Source: SELP01 sp035969385
Lineage (GTDB): Bacteria; Pseudomonadota; Alphaproteobacteria; Rhodobacterales; Rhodobacteraceae
Direction: 5' to 3'
Assembly (NCBI RefSeq): GCF_035969385.1
Contig: NZ_JAYKKJ010000006.1
Location: 147,895 to 211,894 of the forward strand
Length of the DNA stretch: 64,000 bases
Part shown: positions 17,431 through 25,821 of the stretch, piece by piece
Numbering within the stretch: position 1 is the first letter of the stretch
Layout of the letters: every line of letters starts with the position of its first letter
Made by a program: the position numbers and the translations under genes
The notes under the pieces: model-generated
The model's database searches: none
Seen by the model: only the letters and a program-made list of their open reading frames with translations
What the model was told of the DNA's origin: nothing

Positions 17431-17453
17431 GGTAAGGTGGGTCTCGACCCACC
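17431..17453 (+). repeat. GTAAGGTGGGT palindromic repeat, copy a
   Basis: GGTAAGGTGGGTCTCGACCCACC; the arms GGTGGGTC (17436-17443) and GACCCACC (17446-17453) pair perfectly. It begins two bases after the RND pump stop codon. One of six related elements in the window. Confidence 0.9.
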
Positions 17454-17509
17454 ACCCGGCCCCGCAATCAATTGGGCCTCAACTATCTCAAAGAGGCCTC
17501 GATACTGTA

Positions 17510-18163
17510 CTAGACGTTGTCTCGCGGCATGATTGTTGGAAGTGGGTCAGTGCGTTCTCCCCTACGCCCAGCATTCCTGTATCGACTCTGATACTCGCGA
17601 CGCTGTTTCGCAATTTCATAGAGAACGATGCCCGAACTCGTGCCAAGGTTCAGGCTTTCAATCATACCAAACATCGGGATGGCGACGCACATCGCACTTC
17701 GGTGTATCGCAGTTTCGCTGATGCCTCGCTTTTCGTTTCCGAACCAAACTGCAAGTTTTGCAAATTGCGTGAAATCACCTTCATGAAGGTAGACGTTGGT
17801 TTTTCCTTTGACATGTGGAGAAGTCACCACGGAGACAAAGCCATTGCTTTCCAGATGGTTCAGGCAGTCTTCTGTACTGTCGAACCGCTTTACGAATGTC
17901 CATTTCACCGCAGAGACAGATGTCGAAGACAAAGACTTCCTCTCCCGCATCTCCTGCCAGTCATTCGGCAGTGAGTTCCGAGGATCAACAACATAGGCCT
18001 TCTCAACACCAAGTGCATTGACGTTTCGAATGACGGTTCCGATGTTCTTGATGTCTGCCGGGTCTTCGATAACCGCGATCAAGTTCTTGCACCGAAATTC
18101 CTTGATCGCGTCAGCCCGTTTTCGGACCGAGGCTCTTTGCTTCTTGGGTGCTTTGTCTTGCAT
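17510..18163 (-). CDS. SpoU/TrmH-family RNA methyltransferase
   Basis: SAM-dependent RNA 2'-O-ribose methyltransferase of the SPOUT class, about 217 residues. All three family motifs are visible: motif 1 NIGTVIRNVNALG, motif 2 AVWFGNEKRGIS and motif 3 IPMFGMIESLNLGTSSGIVLYE, the part that forms the trefoil-knot SAM site. The RNA substrate cannot be read from sequence. ATG 18163 (MQDKAPKKQRAS) is preferred; a TTG six codons earlier is also in frame. Base composition is visibly more AT-rich than every flanking gene, with codons such as TTT, AAT and ATA. The gene sits alone between repeat copies a and b, so it may be a transferred gene. Confidence 0.9.
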   Translation of the reverse strand: MQDKAPKKQRASVRKRADAIKEFRCKNLIAVIEDPADIKNIGTVIRNVNALGVEKAYVVDPRNSLPNDWQEMRERKSLSSTSVSAVKWTFVKRFDSTEDCLNHLESNGFVSVVTSPHVKGKTNVYLHEGDFTQFAKLAVWFGNEKRGISETAIHRSAMCVAIPMFGMIESLNLGTSSGIVLYEIAKQRREYQSRYRNAGRRGERTDPLPTIMPRDNV

Positions 18164-18423
18164 ATCGGCACCATATCCCAAAGGGGCTTTTGCACAAGTG
18201 CAAGGTGCCAGTCATGCACGTGGCCGATGACTTCAAGTGGCTGCAGTAGCAAGTACAGCCAGGCCGGGATATTCTGGCTTCCCTCCATTTGCCAAATCGG
18301 GGAAATGGCGGCGTGCGGGGCGAGGGCCTCTCGCCCTAAGCCCGGCTTTGGCACGGTCTCGGTCCGAGGAATGCCGGGGCTTCGCCGCAAACCGAAGAGT
18401 TGACAGGCCAGATCGCCTGGGGC

Positions 18424-18448
18424 GGTAAGGTGGGTTTCAACCCACCTT
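18424..18448 (+). repeat. GTAAGGTGGGTT palindromic repeat, copy b
   Basis: The 10-bp arms AAGGTGGGTT (18427-18436) and AACCCACCTT (18439-18448) pair perfectly around TC. It overlaps the 3' end of the Atm1-type gene: on the minus strand the repeat encodes that protein's final KVG residues and supplies its TGA stop. Confidence 0.93.
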
Positions 18449-20311
18449 GCCTGTCAGGCCCGCGTCTTCCTCGGCCTGCTGGCGGTGCCACAGCTGGGCA
18501 TAGCGGCCCTCTTGCGCCAACAGCTCGTCGTGCCGACCCTCTTCGACGATCTCGCCTTTTTCCAGCACCACGATCCGGTCCGCATCGGCGATGGTCGACA
18601 GCCGGTGCGCGATGGTCAGCACGGTCCGCCCCTGCCCCATCGCCTTCAGTTCCGCCTGAATTTCGCGCTCCGTGTCGGTATCCAATGCGCTGGTCGCCTC
18701 GTCCAGCAACAGGATCGGCGGGTTCTTCAGCAGGGTCCGGGCGATGCCGACCCGTTGCTTTTCCCCGCCCGAGAGTTTCAGGCCCCGTTCGCCCACGGCC
18801 GTATCATAGCCTTCGGGCAGGGATTGGATAAAGTCGTGGATCTTCGCGGCCTTGGCCACGGCCTCAATCTCGGCGCCGGTCGCGCCCGGGCGGCCATAGG
18901 CGATGTTGTAACGAATGGTGTCATTGAACAGGACCGTATCCTGCGGCACCACCCCGATCTGCGCGTGTAGGCTGTCTTGCGTCACATCGCGCAGATCCTG
19001 CCCGTCGATCCGCAGCGCGCCGCCGTTCACATCGTAGAACCGGAACAACAACCGCCCGATGGTGGATTTGCCAGATCCCGATGACCCGACGATCGCCACG
19101 GTCTGCCCGGCGCCCACCTCCAGCGACACGCCCTTCAGGATGGGCCGCGCCGCGTCATAGCCGAAGGACACATTGTCCAGCGTCACCGCCCCGCCACTCA
19201 CCTCAAGCGGTCGCGCGCCGGGTTTGTCCTGCACCTCGGCTGGTTGTTCCAGTAGCTGGAACATATCGCCCATGTCGATCAGCGACTGCCGGATTTCCCG
19301 GTAGACAGTGCCAAGGAAGTTCAGCGGCATGGTGATCTGGATCATATAGGCGTTGACCATGACGAAATCGCCCACGGTCAGGGTGCCGTCCTGCACCCCC
19401 ATCGCGGCAAGGATCATCACAACCACCAGCCCGCCGGTGATCAGGAAGGATTGCCCGAAGTTCAGGAAGGCCAGCGAATAGTTCGTCTTCAACGCCGCCT
19501 GCTCATAGCCCGCCATGGCCCGGTCATAGCGGTCGGCCTCCCACTTTTCGGCCCCGAAATATTTCACGGTTTCGAAGTTCAGCAGGCTGTCGATCGCCTT
19601 TTGGTTGGCGTCCGTGTCCTGTTCGTTCATTTCCTTGCGGATCTTCACCCGCCATTCGGTGACCGCGAAGGTGAATTTCACATAGGCCGCGATGACCACG
19701 GCGACGACGGCAAGGTACCAGAAATCGAACTGCACGAAGAAGATGACCCCGATCAGCAGCAGCTCCAGCACCAGCGGCCCGATCGAAAACAGCATGAAGC
19801 GCAGCAGGAAATCGACCCCCTTCACCCCGCGTTCGATAATGCGGCTCAGCCCACCGGTCTTGCGCGTGATGTGATAGCGCAGGGACAGGCGGTGAATATG
19901 AGTAAAGGTTTCCAGCGCCAACATTCGCAGCGCCCGCTGCCCGACCCGCGCAAAGACCACGTCGCGCAATTGCTGGAACCCGACGCTCATCAGCCGGGCG
20001 AGGCCATAGGCAATGGTCAGGCCGATCGCCCCGACCGCCAGCATCCCCGCCCCCGATGCATCGGGCGCCAAAGCATCGACCGACATCCCGAACAGTTGCG
20101 GCACGATGATCGACACGACCTTGGACAGAACGAGGATCAACAGCGCGCCCACGACCCGCCGTTTCACCCATCCCTGCCCTTCGGGCCACAGGTAGGGGCC
20201 GACCTTGCGGATCACCTGCCAGCCGCGCATCCGGTCTTCGTCAACCTCCGTGCGCTTTGGGTCGGGCGGGGTTGCGCCTTGGGCGGCGGCGGGTGCGGCG
20301 GCGTCGGTCAT
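18437..20311 (-). CDS. Atm1-type ABC exporter (half transporter)
   Basis: Homodimeric ABC exporter, 624 residues, of the Atm1/ABCB7 family, whose bacterial members export glutathione conjugates or glutathione-metal species. Six membrane segments occupy about residues 50-340. The run AFLNFGQSFLITGG in TM5 matches the glutathione-contact region known in Atm1 structures. The C-terminal ATPase has Walker A GSSGSGKSTIGRLL, signature LSGGEKQRVGIA, and Walker B ILLLDEATSALD. A Pro/Ala-rich cytoplasmic leader precedes the first helix. The protein ends GKVG within repeat copy b. It lies 71 bp downstream of the LysM gene on the same strand. Confidence 0.92.
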   Translation of the reverse strand: MTDAAAPAAAQGATPPDPKRTEVDEDRMRGWQVIRKVGPYLWPEGQGWVKRRVVGALLILVLSKVVSIIVPQLFGMSVDALAPDASGAGMLAVGAIGLTIAYGLARLMSVGFQQLRDVVFARVGQRALRMLALETFTHIHRLSLRYHITRKTGGLSRIIERGVKGVDFLLRFMLFSIGPLVLELLLIGVIFFVQFDFWYLAVVAVVIAAYVKFTFAVTEWRVKIRKEMNEQDTDANQKAIDSLLNFETVKYFGAEKWEADRYDRAMAGYEQAALKTNYSLAFLNFGQSFLITGGLVVVMILAAMGVQDGTLTVGDFVMVNAYMIQITMPLNFLGTVYREIRQSLIDMGDMFQLLEQPAEVQDKPGARPLEVSGGAVTLDNVSFGYDAARPILKGVSLEVGAGQTVAIVGSSGSGKSTIGRLLFRFYDVNGGALRIDGQDLRDVTQDSLHAQIGVVPQDTVLFNDTIRYNIAYGRPGATGAEIEAVAKAAKIHDFIQSLPEGYDTAVGERGLKLSGGEKQRVGIARTLLKNPPILLLDEATSALDTDTEREIQAELKAMGQGRTVLTIAHRLSTIADADRIVVLEKGEIVEEGRHDELLAQEGRYAQLWHRQQAEEDAGLTGKVG

Positions 20312-20382
20312 GCGGGGGCTCCGGTCTGGATGGCCCCCTTACCTAGGATCGCTGGCGCCCAAAGACCAGAGCAGCGGCGGAT

Positions 20383-21798
20383 TTATTGTCCCTCGTCGAC
20401 CTCTGGCAGAACGAAAATCTGCCCCGGATAGATCAGGTCGGGGTTGCGAATTCTATCCCGGTTCGCCTCGAAGACATAGGTGTACATCACCCCATCGCCA
20501 TAGCGGTCGCGGGCGATGGCCCAAAGGGTATTGCCCGGCTGCACCGTCCTGACCGCGATGCCACGTTCGTCCAGCGTTGCCTGATCCTCGGCCATGACCT
20601 CGGCGATGGCCTCGGGCTCTTCCCGCTTGAACGGGGTTTCGATCCGGCTGATCACCGCGCCCTCGGCGTCCACTTCGTCCACACGCAGGGTATAGACGCC
20701 GGTGTCCACCTCGGGCAGGTCGGTGCGCCAATTGCCGCCGTCGCCGATCCGCGACGTGGTGATCGGCTGGTTATCCAGATAGATGCGTACGAACCCATCG
20801 CTGCTGCCGCGTCCCGCCAGAAGGACCTCGCCCGCCGGGTCATAGGTGATGCTGTCCAGCGCGACCGAGGACATGACTTCGGGCGAGGTGTCTGAGGTGG
20901 CGGGCTGGATCACCTCCACCCCCTCGTCGCTGAGGCTGAGGACCGCGGGCGCGGACGGTGCCGCAGGTTCGCCGGTGTCAGATGTGACCTCACCCCCGGT
21001 GTCGGCCTGCGCGGTTACCGGGGCCTCGGCCTGCGGTGTTTCCGGCGCGGGTGCCGCAGATACGGGCGCTTCGGCGGTTGGTTCGGTTGCGGGGTCCGCT
21101 TCCGTGTCTTCAGCGGTCGTGGCCGGCGCCTCTGTCGTCCCGTTCGAGGGGGCCTCAGGCGCGGGGTCGGCTGCGGCAAGCGCAGCGGGGGCCGATGTCG
21201 GGCTGATCAATCGTTCATCCGCTGACAGGACCGCCGCCCCGTCCGGGTCTGCCAGAAGGGCAAGAACGCGGGGCTGGTCCGAGGCTGGCAGGGACAGGAA
21301 GGCCATGAAGGCCCCGTTGGCATCCGCTGTCACACGGTCCACCGATGTGCCGTCGATAAGGATATCGACCACCATGCCCGGATCGGCGCGCCCGGCCACG
21401 GTGCCCAACCCATCGGATTCAATGCGCATGTTGTCGAACCGGGGGGCCGACACGGCCGGGGCGTCCGGTTCCGACGCAGCGGGGGCCTCTGCCACCGCGG
21501 TTTCAGCCGTGGGGGTCGTGGCGCTTTCGGTCAGGTCGGCGTCCGGCGCGTCATCGGGGGCCGAAGGCGTGGGCGTGGGGCCGGTGCCGGCCTCTGCCGC
21601 CGGGGCAAGATCGCTGGCGGGGGCAGTCCCGGCCTCTTCGCCATCCGGGGTCGCGGCAATGGTCGCGGGGGCGGTCGCCGGGTCAGGTTGTTCGGCGGGG
21701 GATGACCCAAAGACAAGATAGCCCGCAATGATGGCCACGACCGCCGCCACGCCGCCCGCGGCAAGGCCCGCCGTGCTTGATCCGAAAACGCTTTTCAC
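20383..21798 (-). CDS. LysM-domain membrane-anchored protein
   Basis: Envelope protein of about 471 residues. It has an N-terminal membrane helix (AAVVAIIAGYLVFG) and a long low-complexity Ala/Pro/Glu/Thr region split by an Ig-like stretch (FDNMRIESDGLGTVAGRADP). A second beta-rich segment follows, then a C-terminal LysM motif (VQPGNTLWAIARDRYGDG...IYPGQIFVLPE, about the last 50 residues) that should bind peptidoglycan. GTG 21798 is preferred because GGGGGAAGGGA lies just upstream; ATGs at 21816 and 21888 are also in frame. It is divergent from the LOG-family gene; the promoter region for both is 21799-21919. Confidence 0.85.
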   Translation of the reverse strand: MKSVFGSSTAGLAAGGVAAVVAIIAGYLVFGSSPAEQPDPATAPATIAATPDGEEAGTAPASDLAPAAEAGTGPTPTPSAPDDAPDADLTESATTPTAETAVAEAPAASEPDAPAVSAPRFDNMRIESDGLGTVAGRADPGMVVDILIDGTSVDRVTADANGAFMAFLSLPASDQPRVLALLADPDGAAVLSADERLISPTSAPAALAAADPAPEAPSNGTTEAPATTAEDTEADPATEPTAEAPVSAAPAPETPQAEAPVTAQADTGGEVTSDTGEPAAPSAPAVLSLSDEGVEVIQPATSDTSPEVMSSVALDSITYDPAGEVLLAGRGSSDGFVRIYLDNQPITTSRIGDGGNWRTDLPEVDTGVYTLRVDEVDAEGAVISRIETPFKREEPEAIAEVMAEDQATLDERGIAVRTVQPGNTLWAIARDRYGDGVMYTYVFEANRDRIRNPDLIYPGQIFVLPEVDEGQ

Positions 21799-21919
21799 GC
21801 CTGTCCCTTCCCCCATGTCCACCCCGCCCGAAACCAGCATTCCCGGCAGAGGTTGAGCGACCATAGCAACGGGGGTATGAGCGGTCAAAGCCTATGAAAC
21901 CCATCCGAAAGGACAGCAT

Positions 21920-22477
21920 ATGACCGCATCCGCCCAAATTTCCGTCTGCGTCTATTGCGGGTCGCGGGCCGGGGCGCGTCCGGCCTATGCGCAGGCAGCC
22001 CGCGACACGGGCGCGATGCTGGCCCGGCGTGGCTGGCGGCTTGTCTATGGGGCGGGCGACGTCGGGCTGATGGGGCTGGTCGCCAAATCCACGCAAGAGG
22101 CCGGGGGCCGGACCTTTGGCGCAATCCCCACCCACCTTTTGGACTGGGAAGTGGGCAAACGCGATCTGGACAGCTTTGTCATCACCGAGACGATGCACGA
22201 GCGCAAGAAGATCATGTTCATGAACGCCGATGCGGTGGTCGTCCTGCCCGGTGGCGCGGGCAGCCTTGACGAGTTCTTCGAGGTGCTGACCTGGGCGCAG
22301 ATCGGGCTGCACCGCAAACCGATCTTCCTGCTGAACACCGATGGCTACTGGGGACCGCTGCTGGCGCTGATCGACCACACCATCGCCGAAGGCTTCGCGG
22401 GCGCATCGCTGCGCGATTTCTACCGGGTGGTGGACACGGTCGAGGCGCTGGAGGCCGGGTTGGCCGACGCGGCCTAG
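21920..22477 (+). CDS. LOG-family nucleotide hydrolase (TIGR00730)
   Basis: Rossmann-like protein of 185 residues related to LONELY GUY, which removes ribose 5'-phosphate from (cytokinin) nucleoside monophosphates; in bacteria many act as AMP or pyrimidine-nucleotide nucleosidases. Visible are the start CVYCGSRAG, GAGDVGLMGLVA, the ERKKIMF arginine/lysine segment and the family motif as PGGAGSLDEFFEVLTW (usual form PGGxGTxxE). ATG 21920 has AAAGGACAG before it. Its TAG stop and the rarD stop share the palindrome CTAG. Confidence 0.92.
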   Translation: MTASAQISVCVYCGSRAGARPAYAQAARDTGAMLARRGWRLVYGAGDVGLMGLVAKSTQEAGGRTFGAIPTHLLDWEVGKRDLDSFVITETMHERKKIMFMNADAVVVLPGGAGSLDEFFEVLTWAQIGLHRKPIFLLNTDGYWGPLLALIDHTIAEGFAGASLRDFYRVVDTVEALEAGLADAA

Positions 22478-23364
22478 CCCGCGACGACCGCCCTGCGCGC
22501 GGCCCGGTCCTGCCGGACCGAAGAGACCGAGTATATCGCCAGACCGACCCAGATCAGCGGGAAGGCTATCCCGTGCCAGATTGTGAAGGGTTCCATGAAG
22601 ACCAATGTGGCGCAGAGGAATTGCAGCGTCGGGTTCAGGTATTGCAGCAGCCCCACGGTCGACAGCCGCAACCGCCGCGCAGCATAGGCGAACAGGATCA
22701 GCGGCGTACCGGTCAATAGCCCCGAGAACATCAACAGGATATGGGTCCCCAAGGGGTTTCCGCCCCCTGCCCCGGTTCCCATCAGCGCGATCCACATCAG
22801 GGCCAGCGGCGCGAGCACCAGCACCTCTGCTGTGACCGACACCACCGGGCCCAATTCAAGCCGTTTCTTCAACACCCCATAGCCGCCGAAGGTGCCCGCC
22901 AGCCACAGCGCGATCCACGGCGGCACCCCCAGCCCTAGCGTCAAGACCATCACCGCCGCCGTTGCCAATGCCACCGCCACCCATTGCGCCGGACCCAGCC
23001 GTTCCTGAAACAGCACCCGGCCCAGAAGGACGGCGACCAGCGGAAAGATGTAATAGCCCAGCGATGCCTCGACCGCATGGCCGAAGGAAATCGCGAAGAT
23101 GAAGCCGAACCAGTTGCCGGAAATCAGCAGGGCCGCCGCAAGGATCAACCCGTAGCGGCGTAGAGAATTGAGCGCCCCGAATACCAGCCCGAACCGCCCC
23201 TGTACGATCAACACACCCGCGAAGAACACCAGCGACCAAAGCGAGCGGTAGGACAGCACCTCGAGCGGGGGGATGTGTTTGAGCATGGCGTAATAGAGCG
23301 GCGACAGGCCCCAGATGGTGCAGGCCAGCACCATCGCCAGAACGCCTTTCATCGCGTCACTCAT
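22474..23364 (-). CDS. rarD: EamA-family transporter RarD
   Basis: Inner-membrane protein of about 296 residues with ten hydrophobic segments in two EamA halves. It contains the RarD-type start KGVLAMVLACTIWGLSPLYYAML, the stretch GNWFGFIFAI and a C-terminal EPFTIWHGIAFPLIWVGLAIYS. Related proteins are annotated as chloramphenicol-sensitive protein; the real substrate is not established. ATG 23364 (MSDAMKGVLA) starts just before the first helix; an in-frame start at 23400 adds only an arginine-rich leader. Convergent with the LOG gene. Confidence 0.88.
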   Translation of the reverse strand: MSDAMKGVLAMVLACTIWGLSPLYYAMLKHIPPLEVLSYRSLWSLVFFAGVLIVQGRFGLVFGALNSLRRYGLILAAALLISGNWFGFIFAISFGHAVEASLGYYIFPLVAVLLGRVLFQERLGPAQWVAVALATAAVMVLTLGLGVPPWIALWLAGTFGGYGVLKKRLELGPVVSVTAEVLVLAPLALMWIALMGTGAGGGNPLGTHILLMFSGLLTGTPLILFAYAARRLRLSTVGLLQYLNPTLQFLCATLVFMEPFTIWHGIAFPLIWVGLAIYSVSSVRQDRAARRAVVAG

Positions 23365-23428
23365 CCCAGCCCCTCGCCTCGTTCGGCCGCATCTGCGCAT
23401 GGGTCACAAGGATTGGCAAGTCGGCATG

Positions 23429-23460
23429 AAAAAGGCCCGAACCAGCGGTCCGGGCCTTTC
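23429..23460 (-). terminator. Intrinsic terminator after sodB
   Basis: On the minus strand, stem AAAGGCCCG / CGGGCCTTT with an 11-nt loop, then a run of five T residues, 22 bp downstream of the sodB stop. It should end the superoxide dismutase transcript before rarD. Confidence 0.85.
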
Positions 23461-23481
23461 CTGTATCTTCCGTGGCGCGGA

Positions 23482-24081
23482 TCACATCCGGCTGGCGACG
23501 TTTTCCCAGTTCACGAGGTTGTCGAGGAAGTTGGTCAGATAGGCCGGGCGCTTGTTGCGGAAGTCGATGTAGTAGGAATGTTCCCACACATCGCAGCCCA
23601 GAAGCGCGGTCTGCCCAAAGCAGAGCGGGTTCACGCCGTTTTCGGTCTTGGTCACGGCCAGCGACCCGTCGGCGTTCTTGACCAGCCAGGCCCAGCCCGA
23701 GCCGAACTGACCGGCGCCAGCGGCGCTGAACTGCGACTTGAATTCATCGACCGAGCCGAAGCTTTCGACCAGCGCCTTTTCCAGTTCGCCCGGCATCGCC
23801 GACGACCCCGGCCCCATCATTTCCCAGAACTGGTTGTGGTTCCAAAGCTGGCTGATGTTGTTGAAGATCCCGTTCTGGGCCACAGCCGAAGCGTTGTAGG
23901 TCCCGACGATGATCTCTTCGAGGGACTTGCCCTCCCACTCGGTGCCCGCGATCAGCTTGTTGCCGTTGTCGACATAGGCCTTGTGGTGCAGGTCGTGGTG
24001 GTATTCGAGCGTCTCGGCGGACATCCCCTTGGCGGCAAGCGCGTCGTGGGCATAGGGAAGGTCGGGAAGTTCAAAAGCCAT
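23482..24081 (-). CDS. sodB: Iron-type superoxide dismutase
   Basis: Cytoplasmic enzyme that dismutates superoxide, 199 residues. The metal ligands are seen as His in LEYHHDLHHKAY, His in WNHNQFWEMM, and Asp plus His in DVWEHSYYIDF. QFGSGWAWLV and the active-site Gln/His arrangement fit Fe- or cambialistic enzymes rather than a Cu/Zn type. ATG 24081 (MAFELPDLPYAHDALAA) is supported by AAGGGGG nine bases upstream; an upstream start at 24153 adds a non-conserved leader. Monocistronic by its terminator. Confidence 0.95.
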   Translation of the reverse strand: MAFELPDLPYAHDALAAKGMSAETLEYHHDLHHKAYVDNGNKLIAGTEWEGKSLEEIIVGTYNASAVAQNGIFNNISQLWNHNQFWEMMGPGSSAMPGELEKALVESFGSVDEFKSQFSAAGAGQFGSGWAWLVKNADGSLAVTKTENGVNPLCFGQTALLGCDVWEHSYYIDFRNKRPAYLTNFLDNLVNWENVASRM

Positions 24082-24184
24082 GTCGGGCCCCCTTGTTTTT
24101 GCAGCGTTTCGCGTGAGTCTAATCCTCGGCCATAAAGAGCGCATGAGGGGCAAAGGTCAAGGCAAGGGCCAGAGGAATCGGCGC

Positions 24185-24209
24185 GGTAAGGTGGGTTTGA
24201 ACCCACCTT
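24185..24209 (+). repeat. GTAAGGTGGGTT palindromic repeat, copy c
   Basis: GGTAAGGTGGGTTTGAACCCACCTT with 10-bp perfect arms (24188-24197 and 24200-24209). It lies in the 196-bp gap between sodB and the GSCFA gene, in direct orientation with copy d 66 bp away. Confidence 0.9.
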
Positions 24210-24250
24210 GCGCCATGGCCTCATGCGCCAAACCCCACGCAATCCGACCC

Positions 24251-24273
24251 GTAAGGTGGGTCTTGACCCACCC
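24251..24273 (+). repeat. GTAAGGTGGGT palindromic repeat, copy d
   Basis: GTAAGGTGGGTCTTGACCCACC, arms GGTGGGTC and GACCCACC. It ends 5 bp before the stop codon end of the GSCFA gene. Confidence 0.88.
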
Positions 24274-24277
24274 CCGG

Positions 24278-25636
24278 CTAGAGCCAGTCCACCCGGTCGC
24301 GGAAGGTATCCCGGTTGGGGAATTTCGCGGCGTGCACATCCATCAGTTTGCGCGCATCATCCGGGCGGCGCAGCGGGCGGCACAGCATGATCAGCCGTTC
24401 CAGTGGCATCGGACGCCCCGGCGCAAGGTTCACGGCCTTGACCAGCGCTTCGAAGGCGTCTTCGATCCGTTCCAACCGGCGCAACGCCGCGGATTCGAAC
24501 AAGAGAACATCCACATCCCCGTCCGCCAGATCCCGGTTCTTGGCCAGCAGGTCCACGATGGCCTCGTAGTCTTCCAGCTTCTGCATCATCCGCACCCAGG
24601 ACATCAGCGCCTCGGGGGTCATGGTCTCGGTCGGGGTATCACCCGCATCGGCCACCGTGCCCTCGACGTAGTTGGTCAACACGTTCGACATGATCCGGTT
24701 GACCACATCGGGTGACACGTGGCGGTAATCCCCGCGCGACCATGCGACAGTCGGGTTCGAAAGGGTCACGAATTCATAGGAGGGGAAGTAGTCCACCCCC
24801 TCCTTGCCGATCAGGAACTCGTCCAGCGCCGCGCGCTGCACCGATTTCGAATAGGCATTGGCCACCAGCACATCCATGTCCCGGAAGGTCGCCAGCAGCG
24901 GCACCGGCGACACGGTGACCAGCATCTTAAGCGGCTTTGTCCGGTGTTTCTGCAAAAGCGCGTAAAGTTCTTCCAGCCCGTCCAGAACATCCTGATAGGA
25001 CAGCACCCGGAATTCGAACCGCTCCGGCTCTGCCTTGATCAGCGGCCCGGGGGGCGACACGTTCAGATAGAGGCCCAGCTTCGTGTCATACCATGTTTCC
25101 ACATAACCCAGCGTCAGGATCAGCACATCCGCCGTCGCCGCCTGCGCCATCGCATCCAGATAGCGGTGCCGGAAGGCCAGAATATCGTCCATCGGGAAAT
25201 CCAGCTTGGCCATGCCCAACTGGCTGTCGCAATAGCGTCCCTTGCCCAGCGGATAGATCAGGTCTTCGCCCGGAAAGCTGTCCCGCTCCAGCGCCCAGCG
25301 GATTTCATTCGTGACCGAATGGATCGAATATTTATTGAAGAAATTCGCAGCGTCCCCAAGGCTTTCGCCAATCGCGCCCAGTTCGAATTCCCGGCTGAGC
25401 ACCCGTTTCCCCGCCGCCTCCAGCGACTTTTCAACGTTGCGGGCAAAGCACGAGCCGATGGCGAAAATCGTATCCTCGGGGCCGATCTTGAAAGAGGGCG
25501 AACAATTCGGCGAGGCCAGCGGATAGAGCCGATCCCCATCCTTGTCCGGAGCGGGATACTTGCGCAGCCCGTTGGACCGTGCCCGCTCCATCGCCTTTGC
25601 CGCGCTCATCTGTTCGATATTGCCGCGCCGTGCCAT
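24278..25636 (-). CDS. GSCFA-domain protein
   Basis: Cytoplasmic protein of about 452 residues. The family-defining GSCFA string is present (FAIGSCFARNVEKSL, about residue 60), where the Ser and Cys stand in a GDSL/SGNH-like nucleophile position. NEIRWALERDSFP, ILTLGYVETWYD and LVTVSPVPLLATF follow, the expected blocks of the family, and the C-terminus has a helical TPR-like tail. GSCFA proteins are thought to be SGNH-type esterases or acyltransferases linked to surface polysaccharide. ATG 25636 (MARRGNIEQMSAAKAME) is preferred over an in-frame start at 25747. It is divergent from a GT61-type gene. Confidence 0.88.
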   Translation of the reverse strand: MARRGNIEQMSAAKAMERARSNGLRKYPAPDKDGDRLYPLASPNCSPSFKIGPEDTIFAIGSCFARNVEKSLEAAGKRVLSREFELGAIGESLGDAANFFNKYSIHSVTNEIRWALERDSFPGEDLIYPLGKGRYCDSQLGMAKLDFPMDDILAFRHRYLDAMAQAATADVLILTLGYVETWYDTKLGLYLNVSPPGPLIKAEPERFEFRVLSYQDVLDGLEELYALLQKHRTKPLKMLVTVSPVPLLATFRDMDVLVANAYSKSVQRAALDEFLIGKEGVDYFPSYEFVTLSNPTVAWSRGDYRHVSPDVVNRIMSNVLTNYVEGTVADAGDTPTETMTPEALMSWVRMMQKLEDYEAIVDLLAKNRDLADGDVDVLLFESAALRRLERIEDAFEALVKAVNLAPGRPMPLERLIMLCRPLRRPDDARKLMDVHAAKFPNRDTFRDRVDWL

Positions 25637-25821
25637 CGGTTGCCTGCCCTTTCCATGCCCCGATCCTGATCGCCGGGGCTTGCGGGCGATGTTAGTCGCA
25701 CCCCATCCCCAGTTCAATACCACGCCCCGAAATGACCTTATTTCCAAGGCTGGTTAGGTTTTACATGGGGTGGGATATGAGCTAGGAAATCTCAACAACA
25801 TGTGTACGAGGCGCAGTAAGA

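Noticed and set aside
13808..17467. Two minus-strand frames of nearly 600 codons opposite the RND pump
   Set aside because: His/Arg/Gln-rich shadow translations typical of antisense to high-GC genes; the plus-strand RND product is certain.
18164..18423. Possible small gene in the gap between the methyltransferase and Atm1-type genes
   Set aside because: Short open frames exist on both strands, but none has a ribosome-binding site, family pattern or consistent codon bias.
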